From Helianthus annuus (lineage: Eukaryota; Streptophyta; Magnoliopsida; Asterales; Asteraceae), in the NCBI RefSeq assembly GCF_002127325.2, contig NC_035433.2, forward strand, positions 15,240,611 through 15,304,610: 64,000 bases of DNA, given 5' to 3'. A model generated the notes under the pieces. The model ran no database searches and was not told the DNA's origin. It worked only from the letters and a program-made list of their open reading frames with translations. Made by a program: the position numbers and the translations under genes. Shown piece by piece: positions 39,901 to 50,699 of the stretch; the stretch's first letter is position 1; every line of letters starts with the position of its first letter.

Positions 39901-40592
39901 CAATGATCCGAAAGACGATATGGTTGGAAAAAAGCAACAGCATTCGGAAAATTGGTAACGAAAGAGGTATTACCAAGAACTCTATCAATCTTCTTAAGCA
40001 GCCCAATTCCCTTTTTCGGCTTCTGACTCCAAGTGAAGTGAAGACCGGTTCGATTAATATCCAGCATTTCGAGGTCATCTACACACTCTTGGAACTCTAT
40101 CATACTACGAGTCACCGAAGAAGCCCCCATCGATTTATCCTCTAGATTTAACGCTGAGTTGAAATCTCCCATAATAACCCATGGATTATTGCCAACAAAA
40201 CTTTTGTGCATAGAGAGATGGTGCCATAGCTCCCTTCGGGTCACATAATAATTAGCCGCATAAACAACCGAACAAAAAGCTACCTTGTTATCTTTCTTAA
40301 AAAATAGTTGTAAATGAACAACCTGATCAGTCTGAGACAGCACCATAACATCAAAGACAGCTGGATTCCAACCTATAATGATCCTAGTACCTTTGCTACA
40401 TCGAGCTCCATTAGATGTCCAATCCCATGAGCGAAAAACAGAACGGCACACTTGACTCAGTCTACTAACATCAACATGCGACTCTAAAATTGCACACAAA
40501 CTCAAACTATAGTCTTTAACAGCTTGTCGAACCTCCGTTTGTTTCAGAGGGCGGTTCAACCCCCTTACATTCCATGATGCAAGACTAACCAT
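36921..40592 (-). CDS. LINE-E ORF2: endonuclease/reverse transcriptase/zf-RVT
   Basis: Intact 1223-residue enzyme, collinear with the B and C enzymes. Endonuclease motifs are WNVRGLN, LESHV, MGDFNS, DRVLGN and SDHCP. RT motifs are DKAPGPDGF, KVDIQKAYDTV, GLRQGDPLSPYLF and FADD. The linker has LRAGDMNTAFFH. The C-terminal knuckle is CLLCYANHDSHSHLFFEC, then QERNARIL. It ends in DDGG, as do LINE-F (NDGG) and the LINE-D remnant, while B and C end in PG. The start ATG overlaps the ORF1 stop. All catalytic residues expected for a LINE RT and AP-like endonuclease are present. Confidence 0.96.
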   Translation of the reverse strand: MVSLASWNVRGLNRPLKQTEVRQAVKDYSLSLCAILESHVDVSRLSQVCRSVFRSWDWTSNGARCSKGTRIIIGWNPAVFDVMVLSQTDQVVHLQLFFKKDNKVAFCSVVYAANYYVTRRELWHHLSMHKSFVGNNPWVIMGDFNSALNLEDKSMGASSVTRSMIEFQECVDDLEMLDINRTGLHFTWSQKPKKGIGLLKKIDRVLGNTSFVTNFPNAVAFFQPYRLSDHCPCVLKLPDADILKHRSFKFANFLVFKPEFGDIVKRVWDTRINGVHQFRVVKRLRLLKKPLRALLFKQGNLHKKVEALREKLDVIQNSIDKHPDSESLRVEETTLSAEYKEALLDEERFLKQKSKVDWLRAGDMNTAFFHSSLKSKNHQSRIDVIRDTGGVIHEGNQVYQAVVDHYEKFLGCRGDTSLNPAPDLFTNVLDPNIASYLCRQVTEDEVKKAMFSIGIDKAPGPDGFTAAFFKSAWHIVGNDVSRAIIDFFDTGNLLRELNHTLIVLVPKVPSPSVVTDFRPIACCNVIYKCITKILAERVKGALNNIVSINQSAFVPGRKISDNILLTQELMHNYHRNSGPPRCAFKVDIQKAYDTVDWKFLKNILLGFGFNNKMVNWIMVCVSTVSYSVCVNGNVHGYFKGSRGLRQGDPLSPYLFTLVMEVLTGILHHMIRIDSSFKFHNKCEKQQIINLCFADDLFLFARGEIASARCIMKSLTDFSKMSGLVPSIQKSTVFFCNVPSYIKNAILNIMPFKEGSLPVRYLGVPLISSGLVYKDCSVLMESLDKRIKHWRNKLLSFAGRLQLIVSVLSSMHIFWSSVFLLPNRVIHELEAKMRNFLWSQDVAFHRGKAKVSWKVVCLPKYEGGLGIRRLGDVNKALMTKHIWSIITNRNSLWVEWVHSYRLRGKNFWISKVVSNSCYSWRKLLQLRPQMRQFFWSDIGDGTRTSAWYDTWCELGPLGNFIVPRTIANAGFRLEDSVSQIQLNGEWKWPVAWRDLFPVLNQLDQVHIMPNKLDRVIWRDGNEKTDFSTSCVWDSIRYKETEVVWSTIVWFAQCIPRHAFLMWLIMRGKLLTQDKILKWDLSRRKNMNMMCCLLCYANHDSHSHLFFECNYSTKVWDIVKRKVGMDSVQPKWADIVDWLITRSKSKLAKDYVARVVVAATAYTIWQERNARILKNQLRPPETVGAHIIQLVRYKLMGARLKNTGNVRKLLSEWDVHGKELLDDGG

Positions 40593-42144
40593 TATTAACC
40601 GCTGAAAAAGGAGTGCTTGCCCCTTGTTTAGTTACAGGTTTACTCGCGTCGTTAACCAGAAACTCATCCGTCTCGTTGTATATTTCCTGGACCTCATCAT
40701 CATCCAAATCATCTTTCGTATCCCCTTGTCCGCTTCCACCAGCTTCATGGTCATTACTCGGATCATTTAACACATCAAAAGGGTTTCTTGAGAAGAAACT
40801 CGAAGATGGGGCTGATTTATTAGGCTCTCCACTGGTTTTTAACCCAACCGGACGGTACTCGAATCTCTGTTTTTGTTTGTTAACCGGAAACCCGGTCCTC
40901 TTTGCCGCTTTCCTAGCTTCCACATCCCTGAATCCATCTTTGTCTACCACTGGTTTTTTCGAATTCCCTTTAGAATTAGGAGCTTTATGAGCTTTTGGAA
41001 TATTGGCCGGAGCCTTCGTAACCTGCGTGACTTGCTTCGGACAATCCCCATCGTTATGCCCAAAGACCTTGCAAAGAGAGCATCGGTGTGGGCACCATTC
41101 ATATACCACGTACATCTTTTCCTTAACAAACCCATCCCCTTCCAAATCTGGAACAGCAATCACAATCTCCTCCTTGTATTCATTATCTGCCGAGATTTCA
41201 ACTAGAGCTCTCGCAAAGCTGCTCCGACCCCACGAATCTAAACACATTGAGGTAGTATAAGAATCTAAAGCTATTGGTTTACCAATGGCTGTTGCAATCA
41301 TGCTTAAACCATCCTCTGTATAAGCCGCAAGAGGAACCTCGTGGATTTTAACCCAAAGTTGCACCGACTTCACTTCCTTCTTTTCCAGTTTCGAGGATGG
41401 AGACCATACATTAAGAAAAAGCGGTTGTGAACGAATGATCCAAGGACCTCCTTTCATTGCATTCATCATACCATTCTCATCTGCAAATTTAAAGAAGAAG
41501 AAACCACTGGCATTCATCATAGACTTTTGGAGGCCAAATTTCTTCCAGTTGTTCCTCACGAAATACTCAACTACCGGGTAAGCAACACGATCACCAAGAA
41601 AGTATCCATATAACGTATTAGCAAGCTTATCTTTGACAACCCTAACAGATTCTTTCGGCAAAACTACATCACAGCCCTCCTGCTCTACCAGACTTGCAAG
41701 CGTTCGGAAATTAACCTTTCTAGCACTAGACGCCCCAATGGAATCCGCATACGATACCGGAGTCTTACCTGGATCCCTACGAACATTCTGACTTCCTTGC
41801 ACACCAAGTTGATCACCCAAGACATCCATATCTGCCGTGCTAGACCCGAATACTCCACTAGGGTTTAAGATCGATACTCCACTAGGGTTTGCATGGGATG
41901 CATTCATCGCCGCCACGTTAATCCCTCCACATGCAGTATTCAATTCGACCGGTTTAGAGATCTCCAACAACCCATCAAGAACCGAATGATTGTTGGTAGA
42001 GTAAATACCACGCCTAGGGAACATATTGTTACCCTCAATGTTCGTCACCCGCAAACCTATACCACGAATTGGAGGTGTTTTGTCTTCCGTCCCTGGAGTG
42101 CCTCCACCCTCCATCGTACCGTTTCCATCACTCCTACCCTCCAT
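40585..42144 (-). CDS. LINE-E ORF1: DUF4283/CCHC RNA-binding protein
   Basis: About 519 residues. I use the ATG at 42144 (MEGRSDGNG); the codon at 42150 is GTG. It has GIGLRVTNIEGNNMFPRRG, a DUF4283 core (NTLYGYFLGDRVAYPVVEYF, VQLWVKIHEVPLAAYTEDGL, WGRSSFARA) and a CCHC knuckle near residues 355-369 (CSLCKVFGHNDGDC). A KPVTKQGASTP tail ends it. A near-duplicate ANPSGVSILNPSGVF lies in the N-terminal third. Much diverged from A/B/C but collinear. Its end overlaps ORF2 as ATGGTTAG. Intact frame. Confidence 0.94.
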   Translation of the reverse strand: MEGRSDGNGTMEGGGTPGTEDKTPPIRGIGLRVTNIEGNNMFPRRGIYSTNNHSVLDGLLEISKPVELNTACGGINVAAMNASHANPSGVSILNPSGVFGSSTADMDVLGDQLGVQGSQNVRRDPGKTPVSYADSIGASSARKVNFRTLASLVEQEGCDVVLPKESVRVVKDKLANTLYGYFLGDRVAYPVVEYFVRNNWKKFGLQKSMMNASGFFFFKFADENGMMNAMKGGPWIIRSQPLFLNVWSPSSKLEKKEVKSVQLWVKIHEVPLAAYTEDGLSMIATAIGKPIALDSYTTSMCLDSWGRSSFARALVEISADNEYKEEIVIAVPDLEGDGFVKEKMYVVYEWCPHRCSLCKVFGHNDGDCPKQVTQVTKAPANIPKAHKAPNSKGNSKKPVVDKDGFRDVEARKAAKRTGFPVNKQKQRFEYRPVGLKTSGEPNKSAPSSSFFSRNPFDVLNDPSNDHEAGGSGQGDTKDDLDDDEVQEIYNETDEFLVNDASKPVTKQGASTPFSAVNNG

Positions 42145-43065
42145 GCACACGTAACACCAAACAAAAACTCAGATTCAGCCACCAACCAACGAAAACAGAA
42201 AAACCCTAATCCTGAAACCCTAGTGCCGAAATCAAAATCCTTAACCCATTAATCCAGTGTATCAATCTAGCTAAATTAAACTCAGTTAACCGCGACCAAT
42301 AACACCCAGATTAATCAGTCAGGACCTCAACAACAGCAACTATGGCGGCGATTATAGAAAGAAACGAAAAAACCCTACTTAACAGATCGATTACTATTGC
42401 TAACTAGTTCGTTATAGAGATTGGATGAACAATCCCTAATCACAGACTGTTATACAAACGAATCTCATTGAAAATTAGGGTTCATGATGCGCAAGAAATC
42501 GCCCAGGAGAGAGAGAGAGTTCTTTTCTCGGTTGCACGTTTTATACTTCAAATATGGCTTTATGCATTAATGTTAGCGTTGCGTCAAAAAGACTGGTAAA
42601 CTCACCGGTAAGACACATTGTGTCAGCAATCCTGCAGAAAGCAGTCAGACAATAGAGTTTGGGCCTAGGAGTAGGTTCAGCATCTAAAATACATTAAAAC
42701 CCAAGTATGGATACAAGGGTTAACATATAGACTTTCCGGAAGCTAGAATATGCACTAAAAAGCACCTGAAACACACTTTAAATGCTGAATTTTACATATT
42801 TCAGCATATTTCAGCAAGATTCAGGATTGTAACGAGTTAATAACATGTAAAAATATGACTAAGTGGTCCTGAATGCTTTCCTAAGTGTTGGGAATTAAAA
42901 GCGTCACAAAAGGGTACTTAAAAATCACTAAACGGAATAGTTTGACACTTTAACGAACCGGTATCTAACCGAACAACCGGACACTACCCGAAATACCAAA
43001 ATTATGCTAGAAGCATTGTTTTAATGTTTCTGAGCTAGTTATGATCACCGAACACCCTAACACAC

Positions 43066-43072
43066 TATATAA
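43066..43072 (+). promoter_or_regulatory. TATA box of the H1 LTR
   Basis: TATATAA in cacactatataac, preceded by aacaccctaac. H2's LTR has ataccctaacacccgctataaaac at the same place (61260-61284). The conserved position supports a promoter. Confidence 0.6.
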
Positions 43073-43636
43073 CATATCATATGCATGGACACTAATTAAT
43101 ACACTTAACTTCCAACTAAATTCTCTAACCTATCCATCAAACTTACACTTTACCCCCCACCCCCCTTTAAAGTGGACGGTCATGGGGTGGCCCCCATCAA
43201 GATCCTTACTTGATCCTCTTGATTTCCTATGATCTTATAAGATTTAGTGGAAGATTATGTATGTACTATATGAAACACAATATACATTGGATAAGAGAAT
43301 TAGATGGATATAAGTTAGAACTTGGAGCTCATTCATCTTCACACCTTCTTCCTCCCTCCCTTGCACCCACTCATGGCCGAGATCACCATCCCACACCACC
43401 ACCTCCATTCAATCTTGTTCATCCAATCTAAGTTCATCTCAAGGTGTAAGAAGGTGTTTAATGAAGCTTGGTGGCCTTGGAGATTGAAGGACCTCTCCCG
43501 ATTGCTTTTATCCATCACATTTACCATCTTCAACATCTTGTGTTCTTCCCTAGCCCTTGTGCTAGTAGTAAGCTTCTTGTAACTTGATTTCACTTCATAT
43601 TTAGTTGGATGAAAGATGATGAACATTGTCAATCTT

Positions 43637-44489
43637 TTTTTGGGTAAAGGGTTACCCCGGTGATTTTATATATTCACAAACTAAAAAACACAAGTAGAGA
43701 GGAAACACCCTCACTAGTTCATTCGCGAGACATGCCCCGCGAACGTAAGCCAAAATCCAAAACAAAACCAATAACAAGAACAGAAACAACTAGACACCCA
43801 TCTAGCAACCCAAGCAAAAAAAAAAAAAACACTAAATTACTTAGCCTCCATCATTCTTCAAAACATCATCCGGAATCTCCCAGGCTCCCATCAAACGCCT
43901 AACACTAGCACACGGCTTGAACTTCATACCCATGAGTTTATATCGGACAGTCGTTAAAATTACTTCACTTAGGGAGTCCGGCGGTCTTGTTTGGTTTTTG
44001 AAAAGTCTCGCATTACGTTCTTGCCATATAGTGTATGCCGTAGCTCCCACGAGAATCCGCTCAACAAAACTAGCCGCCGTCTTCAATCTTCGTCTTGACA
44101 TTAACCAATTCACAATCGAGCTCCATTTAGGATCCACTGTATCCATTCCAACCTTAGAGCGAACCAATGACCAAACATGAGCAGAGAACTTACATTCGAA
44201 AAAAAGATGATCATGAGAGTCTATATCCGCATAGCATAGAAGACAGCACATCATGTTCATATTTTTCCTCCTCTCTAGACCCCATTTCAGAATCTTATCT
44301 TGAGTGAGTAATTTCTTGCGCATAATCAGCCAAACCAAGAAAGCATGTTTGGGAATACATTGAGGAAACCAAATTACCACAGCCCAATCAACTTCCTGCT
44401 GGGTAATTCTCAACGAATTCCAAACCGAGAAAGACGAGAACTCCATTAGATCATTACCAACCTTCCACAAAAGCTGGTCCTGTTTATTC
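43637..44489 (-). mobile_element. LINE-F, 5'-truncated insertion in the H1 LTR
   Basis: 853-bp minus-strand LINE tail with the family 3' end and a 16-bp duplication with one mismatch (gaacattgt[c/t]aatctt at 43621-43636 and 44490-44505). It starts within ORF2, a typical product of incomplete reverse transcription. Subfamily D/E/F. Confidence 0.93.
43841..44489 (-). pseudogene. LINE-F ORF2 C-terminal fragment (zf-RVT)
   Basis: Open for its full length, about 215 residues, corresponding to the last sixth of ORF2. It contains CIPKHAFLVWLIMRKKLLTQ, the zinc knuckle CLLCYADIDSHDHLFFEC, YTIWQERNARLF and a terminal NDGG. Closest to LINE-E. No endonuclease or RT. It was never functional, because the insertion was truncated. 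Confidence 0.9.
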
Positions 44490-44505
44490 GAACATTGTTA
44501 ATCTT

Positions 44506-46679
44506 AAAGAACACTAAAGAACATGATCATGATACTTAAACATAAGCTTATTAACGTATGAATACATGATGATTTGTGTTTATTTGCTTCTTGATGATTG
44601 ATGATTTGTGTTAGTGATGTTAGACATCATAAGAAACCTACTAGATTGTGATTAAACACATGATCTAGTAAGTTAGGTGATGATCTTGTGAAAGACCAAG
44701 ATCATCATGCTTTATGTTTTCATGAACTTGAAAAATGAAAATGATTTTGTGAATAATGAAGTATGTAATATATTACTAGTCATACACTTGGATGATTTCG
44801 AAAATAATTTTCTCAAGAAACGAAGTTTATTTATGATATTTACAAAGTCATGGTTTCTAAGTAAAATAATCATATTTTTAGTGTTTAAACAAGCCTAGAA
44901 ACATGTGTGTAACAAGAAAAATACAAAAGAAACATTTTTAGAAAATAATCTTAAAAATTGTAAATGACCAAATCTTTTAATAATGTGATTTACAAACAAA
45001 TAAATATGTTTTAAAGGATAACTAAAACTACTAAATAACATGGTAAGTTACTACAAGTTTTTACAAAAATTTCAAGTTCATGATGTAGTGTAATTTACAT
45101 GACTTTGGCTTATGGTAAGTCTTGATTGTGTTGTTGATGATTGATGATGATTTTAAAAGAAAATAAACACATGTTTTGAAAACATAGGAAACCTCCATTT
45201 TTAGGGGAAACTATGTCAAAATTTTTATAAGATCTTGACACTTAGAAAAATATAAGTTTTTTGGTGAAACTTATTCCCTAAAAATACTTACCAAGGTTTC
45301 CCTAATTTTTGTGTAAATTTCAAGTTAAGAAATGATGATTTCTTCAAAATAAAAATTGATATTAAGTATGTATATTTTTGAGGAAAATATATATATTTAT
45401 TGGTTTCCAAATTTTGTGCTAAGTGTATGTAATATGTATTATATACAATAGTGTATTAGGACTTGAAAATACACTAAATACTCCTAAGGAGTAAAAATAC
45501 AAAAATACACATACGAAATACATGAGAATACATAGAAGCACACGAACAAGTTATGAACTTAAAATGTATTTTTGGACAAAAATATATATAACTCGGGTGA
45601 AAAATACAAGATACTTATATTTATTTTTGAGAAAATAATATAAGTAAGATACATAGTTAAAAATATAAATTATTTTTAACAACAAAGAACACATACATAA
45701 AAGATGGTGACTTGTACTTGTGCGATACAAGTCTAGTGACTGACATTAATAAAACACGTATATGTCACAACGCTATAAAAACCGACCGGTGAAGTTTACG
45801 GCGCAAGATACGCAAAGTTGTGACTTCATGTCCCCCTTTTCTTTTAACTGTTTTCTGTTTTTATAACTTTGGAGGTGAAATACATGTTACAAGTGTTACA
45901 ATGTTTACAAATGGTATGATGAATACAAAACTGAGGAATGATACTATAGATCATGTGACGAATAGGGTGCCATAAGCACCATTAATCAACAATATACCTA
46001 GACCGCAGAACAAAAGGTTAGATCTAATGGGTTTCAGGAAGCCACACTTTGGGCCACGTGCTACCTAGAGTGCTTTTGTGTCTCAAGTCGTGAACCGACA
46101 ACTAAAAATGCCTATGGTTTGGATGCTTCCTATGTCGTTACACATGTTAGTGGCCTTGCAAACCACTAGCGATCTCGTATTCCTTACAATTACAGGACAC
46201 AGTTTCGGATACGACTAAACAAAATACATACAATGTTTTCATACAAGTATTCAGCATTTATTACAACTACTGCATGAACTCACACCAACACTATGTTGAT
46301 GATTTTCCAAAACTCACATGTATTTCAGGTAACTAAAGTGGATGTGTGCGCGGTCTTACTCTTGCTCTTGGATGTTGTGTATGTTAGTAGCTATGTTGTA
46401 TCAAGACTCCGGTGCCCGTTTTGCTGGGTTCGGTTATTATGTCCCACTCCGCGTGGTGATATAAGGACCAAACCTTTATGTTCGTCTTTTAAATAAAGTT
46501 GTAAACTTTTCAGACAATATGTCGTTTTGTGATGTAAACACTTAACCTATGTTTTCAGTTATGTAATGTTTTGGCATTTGGAGTTATTTTTACGAGCATG
46601 TAGTATGCTTACCATTCGTATGCAATGAGAACCTTTCAAGATCACACCTCGTGCTTCCGCCTTAGAAAGGGGTGTGACA
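44506..46679 (+). other. H1 LTR continuation, AT-rich, no gene
   Basis: Long AT-rich LTR body with repeated atatatatt/ttgaggaaaatata words. Towards its end it has the tgtccccctttt-ttaactgttttc-tgt block near 45828, also found at 63469 in the H2 LTR. No coding sequence. Confidence 0.6.
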
Positions 46680-47537
46680 TATTGGTATCAAAGCTGCGAT
46701 TGTAGTGAACCAGGATTCCTTCTCTAGTCTAGACTACAATCTCTAGGATCCTCTGACGAAAACAATTTTTCAAAAGTTTTCATTGCATAAAACTTTCCGC
46801 GACATCCACTACCTGAAACTGTTTTCAAAGAGTCAAGTAAGGACACTACGAGACTTAGGGTCCACTGGAGTAGCACTTGTCTTTGACCAAGAATTATTTT
46901 CAACTATGTGTAATAATTAATATATACATATACTAGAAATAGAGTATCGCATGTACGCGTATCTTCGTCTGAAAACAGTGGCCTATCTGAAGGAAGTGAC
47001 CCGGTGATGAAACAAACTGAATGGACTGTGCAAGGAATTACGTAATTATGGATGCATACATAATTATGGAATTCAGTGCACAGAAACCACAGCAAGTCTT
47101 GTCATGTGTCAACCGAGATTCCTTCAATACAAGAGAAGGTCAAACATGAACACCCCTCCCCCAGCCTATTAAATACTCTGTTGGAGTAATGATTTAGGAC
47201 ATAAAGACATGAACCGCCAATGTGAAGAAAGATATTCTGTCCTTTACATATACTAAACTTGTACTATAGGGTGATGTAACCCTTATGCATTTTGTTTACT
47301 TCGCAAACACCGATGTAACAAGTTGTCCTGATATGTATAAAGGCTCGAAGAATATCTTGCGACACATCAATATTTATCTATTTATGCATGCTTGTTGCTG
47401 TATGAATTGATTTATATGTTTGGCGGATTGTTTGGTGTCACTTATGTGGGTATATGCCTGTGTACATATACTACTACTGTCTCGTATGATGATATCAAAC
47501 AAATGTCTAACCCTGTTGTGTTGTGTTCTAACAGAAC

Positions 47538-48815
47538 ATGGCACCCAGGAGAGCTGTGAACGCTCGTGATCAACCTCCTCCTCCCCCACTGCCAAGGACT
47601 GCTGAAGAGCTAAACTCCCTGCTAGAAGAAAGGATCTCCGCAGCTATTGCCCAGTACGAGGCGAACCATACTGAACACAGTGGAGGACCCAGCAATGCTA
47701 GACGTAATGGGAATGGAGATTCAACTGGAGGAAACGCAGCTCAAGGCTGCACCTTCAAGCAGTTCCTCGACTGCAAATCACTAAACTACGACGGCATTGG
47801 AGGTGCAGTGGATTTTGTACGCTGGACGGAGAAGACCGATTCCACTATCCGCATGAGCAAATGTACTGCAGACTAGCAAGTCACTTTTGTTACTGGGTTG
47901 TTTGTTGATGAGGCGTTGACTTGGTGGAATTTATAGGTCCAAACTCTGGGTTATGATGCCGCGTATGGCATGACTTGGGATGAGCTGAAGGAACGAATGA
48001 GAGAGAAGTATTGCTCTCGTGCTGAACTCCAAAGGTTGGAGACTGAGTTCTGGCACTTGACCATGGAAGGTGCAGACATTACTGGTTACACTCGAAGGTT
48101 CCACGATCTGTCAAGAGTGATCCTCTATCTGGTGACTCCAGAATTTAAGCGCATCGAGCGCTACATCTGGGGATTGGCACCGAAATTTCATAGCTTGGTG
48201 ACTACAGCAAAACCCACAACGATCACTCAGGCTGTAACTCTGGCTGTCAGCCTTACTGAAGATGTTGTTCGTATGAAGAAGTTATCACTGAATCCAGCTG
48301 AAAAGACCGAGACACATGCTGAGTCATCTGGTGACAAGAAAAGGAAGCATGCAAACCTGAATCAATCGACACGTAACAACAAGGGTTCAAACAATAAGAA
48401 GTGTGATACTAACCCACCTAAGGAGGCGAAAACCTTTGCAGTAGCAAACGATACTGTAGCTAGAAAATACCAAGGAACCCTACATAAATGCCAAAAATGT
48501 AGGTATCATCATGAAGGAGCTTGTCGCGTTCCAAGATGCGACAAATGTGGTAGGTTGGGTCATCAAACAGAAGATTGTTGGTGAAGAGGAAACGGAGGCG
48601 CTAATAGGAACGGGAATGGAAACCGTAACGGTGCTGGTAATGGAAACGGTGGTGGAAATGGTAATGGTAACCGGTATGGTAATGGAGCTGGGCAGAACCA
48701 AGGATGCTTTGGTTGTGGAAGCAAGGACCATTTCAAGAAAGATTGCCCAAGGGAGAGCAATGCTCAAGCTCGAGTATTCGTAATCGGGGCTAGGAACGCA
48801 CGCGAGGACCCTAAT
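47538..48815 (+). pseudogene. H1 gag with two zinc knuckles, three in-frame stops
   Basis: Starts at the ATG at 47538 (MAPRRAVNARDQPPPPPLPR). The retrotransposon gag domain reads FKQFLDCKSLNYDGIGGAVDF and MTWDELKERMREKYCSRAEL. The first knuckle region is CQKCRYHHEGAC plus CDKCGRLGHQTEDC. After a Gly/Asn-rich linker comes a second knuckle, CFGCGSKDHFKKDC. All parts are in one frame, interrupted by TAG at 47874-47876, TAG at 47934-47936 and TGA at 48582-48584. These look like single-base decay events rather than programmed recoding. Gag would form the virus-like particle. Confidence 0.88.
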
Positions 48816-49190
48816 GTGGTCACCGGTACGTTTCTCGTTAACAATCACTTTGCATCCATACTATTTGACACTGGTGCCGATTATAGCTTCATGTCTGTGG
48901 AATTTAAACGTATGCTTGGAATAGAATCTAGTAGATTAGATATTCCTTATTCCATAGAACTAGCCAATGGTAAACTTGTTGAATCGGGCGAAGTTGTTGG
49001 GGGTTGCATATTAGAACTTGGTGAGCGAAGATTTAGCATCGACCTCTTACCTATTCAATTGGGTAGCTTCGATGTAGCGGTCGGAATGGACTGGTTGTCC
49101 AAGAACAAGGCTGAAGTTGTTTGTCACGAGAAAATCATTCGTATCCCTCTGGCGAATGATGAAACTCTCATCGTGCATGGAGAAAAATGA
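48816..49190 (+). pseudogene. H1 aspartic protease domain
   Basis: Follows gag in the same frame. The active-site motif is FDTGADYSFMS (DTGA), with the flap/loop region VVGGCILELGERRFSIDLLP and a VGMDWLSKNKAEV block, all typical of plant gypsy retropepsins. The frame ends at TGA 49188-49190. The sequence after it (FPDVFPED) continues towards RT but shifts frame near 49355. Confidence 0.85.
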
Positions 49191-49393
49191 GACGCGCCTC
49201 TGCGAATCATCAGTTGTATGAAGGCACAGAAGTGCTTAAGGAAAGGATGTGTTGCTTTCCTGGCGCATGTTGTGGATAAGAAGGCTGAGGAGCCGAAACT
49301 CGAAGACATTCCTGTGGTGAAGGAATTCCCTGATGTTTTTCCTGAAGATTGCCAGGACTACCTCCGTAACGACAAGTCGAATTCCGTATAGAC

Positions 49394-50227
49394 TTGGTTC
49401 CAGGAGCCGCTCCTGTAGCCAAGGCACCCTATCGGCTTGCATCATCCGAGATGCAAGAATTATCTACACAACTCCAGGAGTTGTTGGATAAAGGATTCAT
49501 AAGGCCAAGCTTCTCGCCTTGGGGAGCTCCTGTATTGTTCGTGAAGAAGAAGGATGGAACTCTGCGGATGTGTATTGACTATAGAGAGTTGAACAAACTC
49601 ACTGTCAAGAATCGGTACCCACTACCGAGGATTGATGACTTATTTGATCAGTTGCAAGGATCGAGCTACTATTCCAAGATCGACCTTCGATCTGGATACC
49701 ATCAGTTGAGGATCCAAGAGGAGAGCGTACCAAAGACTGCATTCCGAACACGTTATGGGCATTACGAATTCCTTGTGATGCCATTCGGACTGACAAACGC
49801 GCCAGCGGTATTTATGGACCTGATGAACCGCGTTTGTAAACCATGTCTCGATAAATTCCTGATTGTACTTATCAATGATATCCTGATTTACTCGCGAACG
49901 AAGGAAGAACACGAGCAATACCTCAGGACCATTTTGGAACTATTGAAGAAAGAGAAACTTTATGCAAAGTTCTCAAAGTGCGAATTCTGGATTCGCGAAG
50001 TACAGTTCCTTGGTCATGTTTTTAACGAGAAGGGCATCCATGTGGACCCAGCCAAGATAGAAACAATAAAGAATTGGGAAGCCCCCAAAACCCCAACTGA
50101 AGTTCGACAATTTTTTGGCTTAGCGGGCTATTACCGCCGATTTATCGAGAATTTCTCCAAGATAGCTCAACCGCAAACTTCCCTCACGCAGAAAGACAAG
50201 AAGTACGACTGGGGTAATAATCAGGAA
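49394..50227 (+). pseudogene. H1 reverse transcriptase, catalytic Asp replaced
   Basis: Gypsy RT with [62 protein letters not shown], and [12 protein letters not shown]. The usual (F/Y)xDD box reads LINDILIYS: the codon at 49874-49876 is AAT where GAT is expected, a G-to-A change that should abolish activity. The frame differs from the protease frame. It continues through [17 protein letters not shown] to WGNNQEEA, where solo LTR-4 interrupts it. Confidence 0.92.
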
Positions 50228-50699
50228 GAAGCTGTCACACCCCCAAAATCCACCTGCGGAGTATCACCGCTTGGGAGCGTGACTGACCAGGATCAAGCCA
50301 CCAATCATATAGAACAATATATATAGTAAAAGTAATTGCCATTAAACCAAACCAAATCCATATGAAAGGTGTTCCAAAACATAAGTAAGTTATCGTTGTT
50401 TAGCGGAAGCGTATAATTAAAACCCATCACAATAAAGTATCAAATGTCGTAAGTGTTTAACAAGACAATCACGATCCAAGCCCACAACGACCAGCTCCTC
50501 CCTGTGCAAGCTCCATGTACCTAACGACCTGCAAGGCATGTAACAGAGGATCAACAACTAGTTGAGCGAGTTCACAGAAAGTAAATGCGTAATAGTATGT
50601 TCGTTTGTAACATGTGGCTCTATTGGGCCGATAGTACGTTCTATTGGTGGGGGCTTCCCATGTTGTATAACCACTAGATTATTCGTAACCATAAGTGTT

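Larger units (their letters stand above)
36713..42532 (-). mobile_element. LINE-E, full-length, both ORFs intact
   Basis: 5.8-kb minus-strand LINE with a perfect 16-bp target duplication (tgcacgttttatactt at 36697-36712 and 42533-42548), inserted near the start of the H1 LTR. The 5' UTR is about 390 bp (ctgggcgatttcttgcg near 42500), followed by ORF1, ORF2 and the shared 3' end. ORFs are uninterrupted. It is the intact reference of the D/E/F subfamily and postdates H1. Confidence 0.95.
36582..46679 (+). mobile_element. H1 gypsy 5' LTR, with LINE-E and LINE-F inserted
   Basis: Starts TGTGACATCTGGCAC at 36582 and ends GGGGTGTGACA at 46679, directly before the primer site. Removing LINE-E (36713-42548 with one duplication) and LINE-F (43637-44505) leaves about 3.4 kb. 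It aligns with the H2 3' LTR at 60619-64000: the start (ggtaatttccgtacaattt versus ggtatccgtacgaattatt), the promoter block (ccgaacaaccggacactacccg near 42970 versus 61190), TATA at 43066-43072, and the tail (tgaactcac...tatgttgatg near 46280). It sits in the copia leader. The matching 3' LTR was not found. Confidence 0.88.

Noticed and set aside
43041..43582. Cluster of short open frames before LINE-F
   Set aside because: They fall on the H1 LTR promoter and leader, which aligns with the non-coding H2 LTR at 61.2-61.8 kb.
48480..48848. Minus-strand 122-codon frame with Thr/Ser/Val repeats
   Set aside because: Antisense shadow of the Gly/Asn-rich linker of H1 gag.
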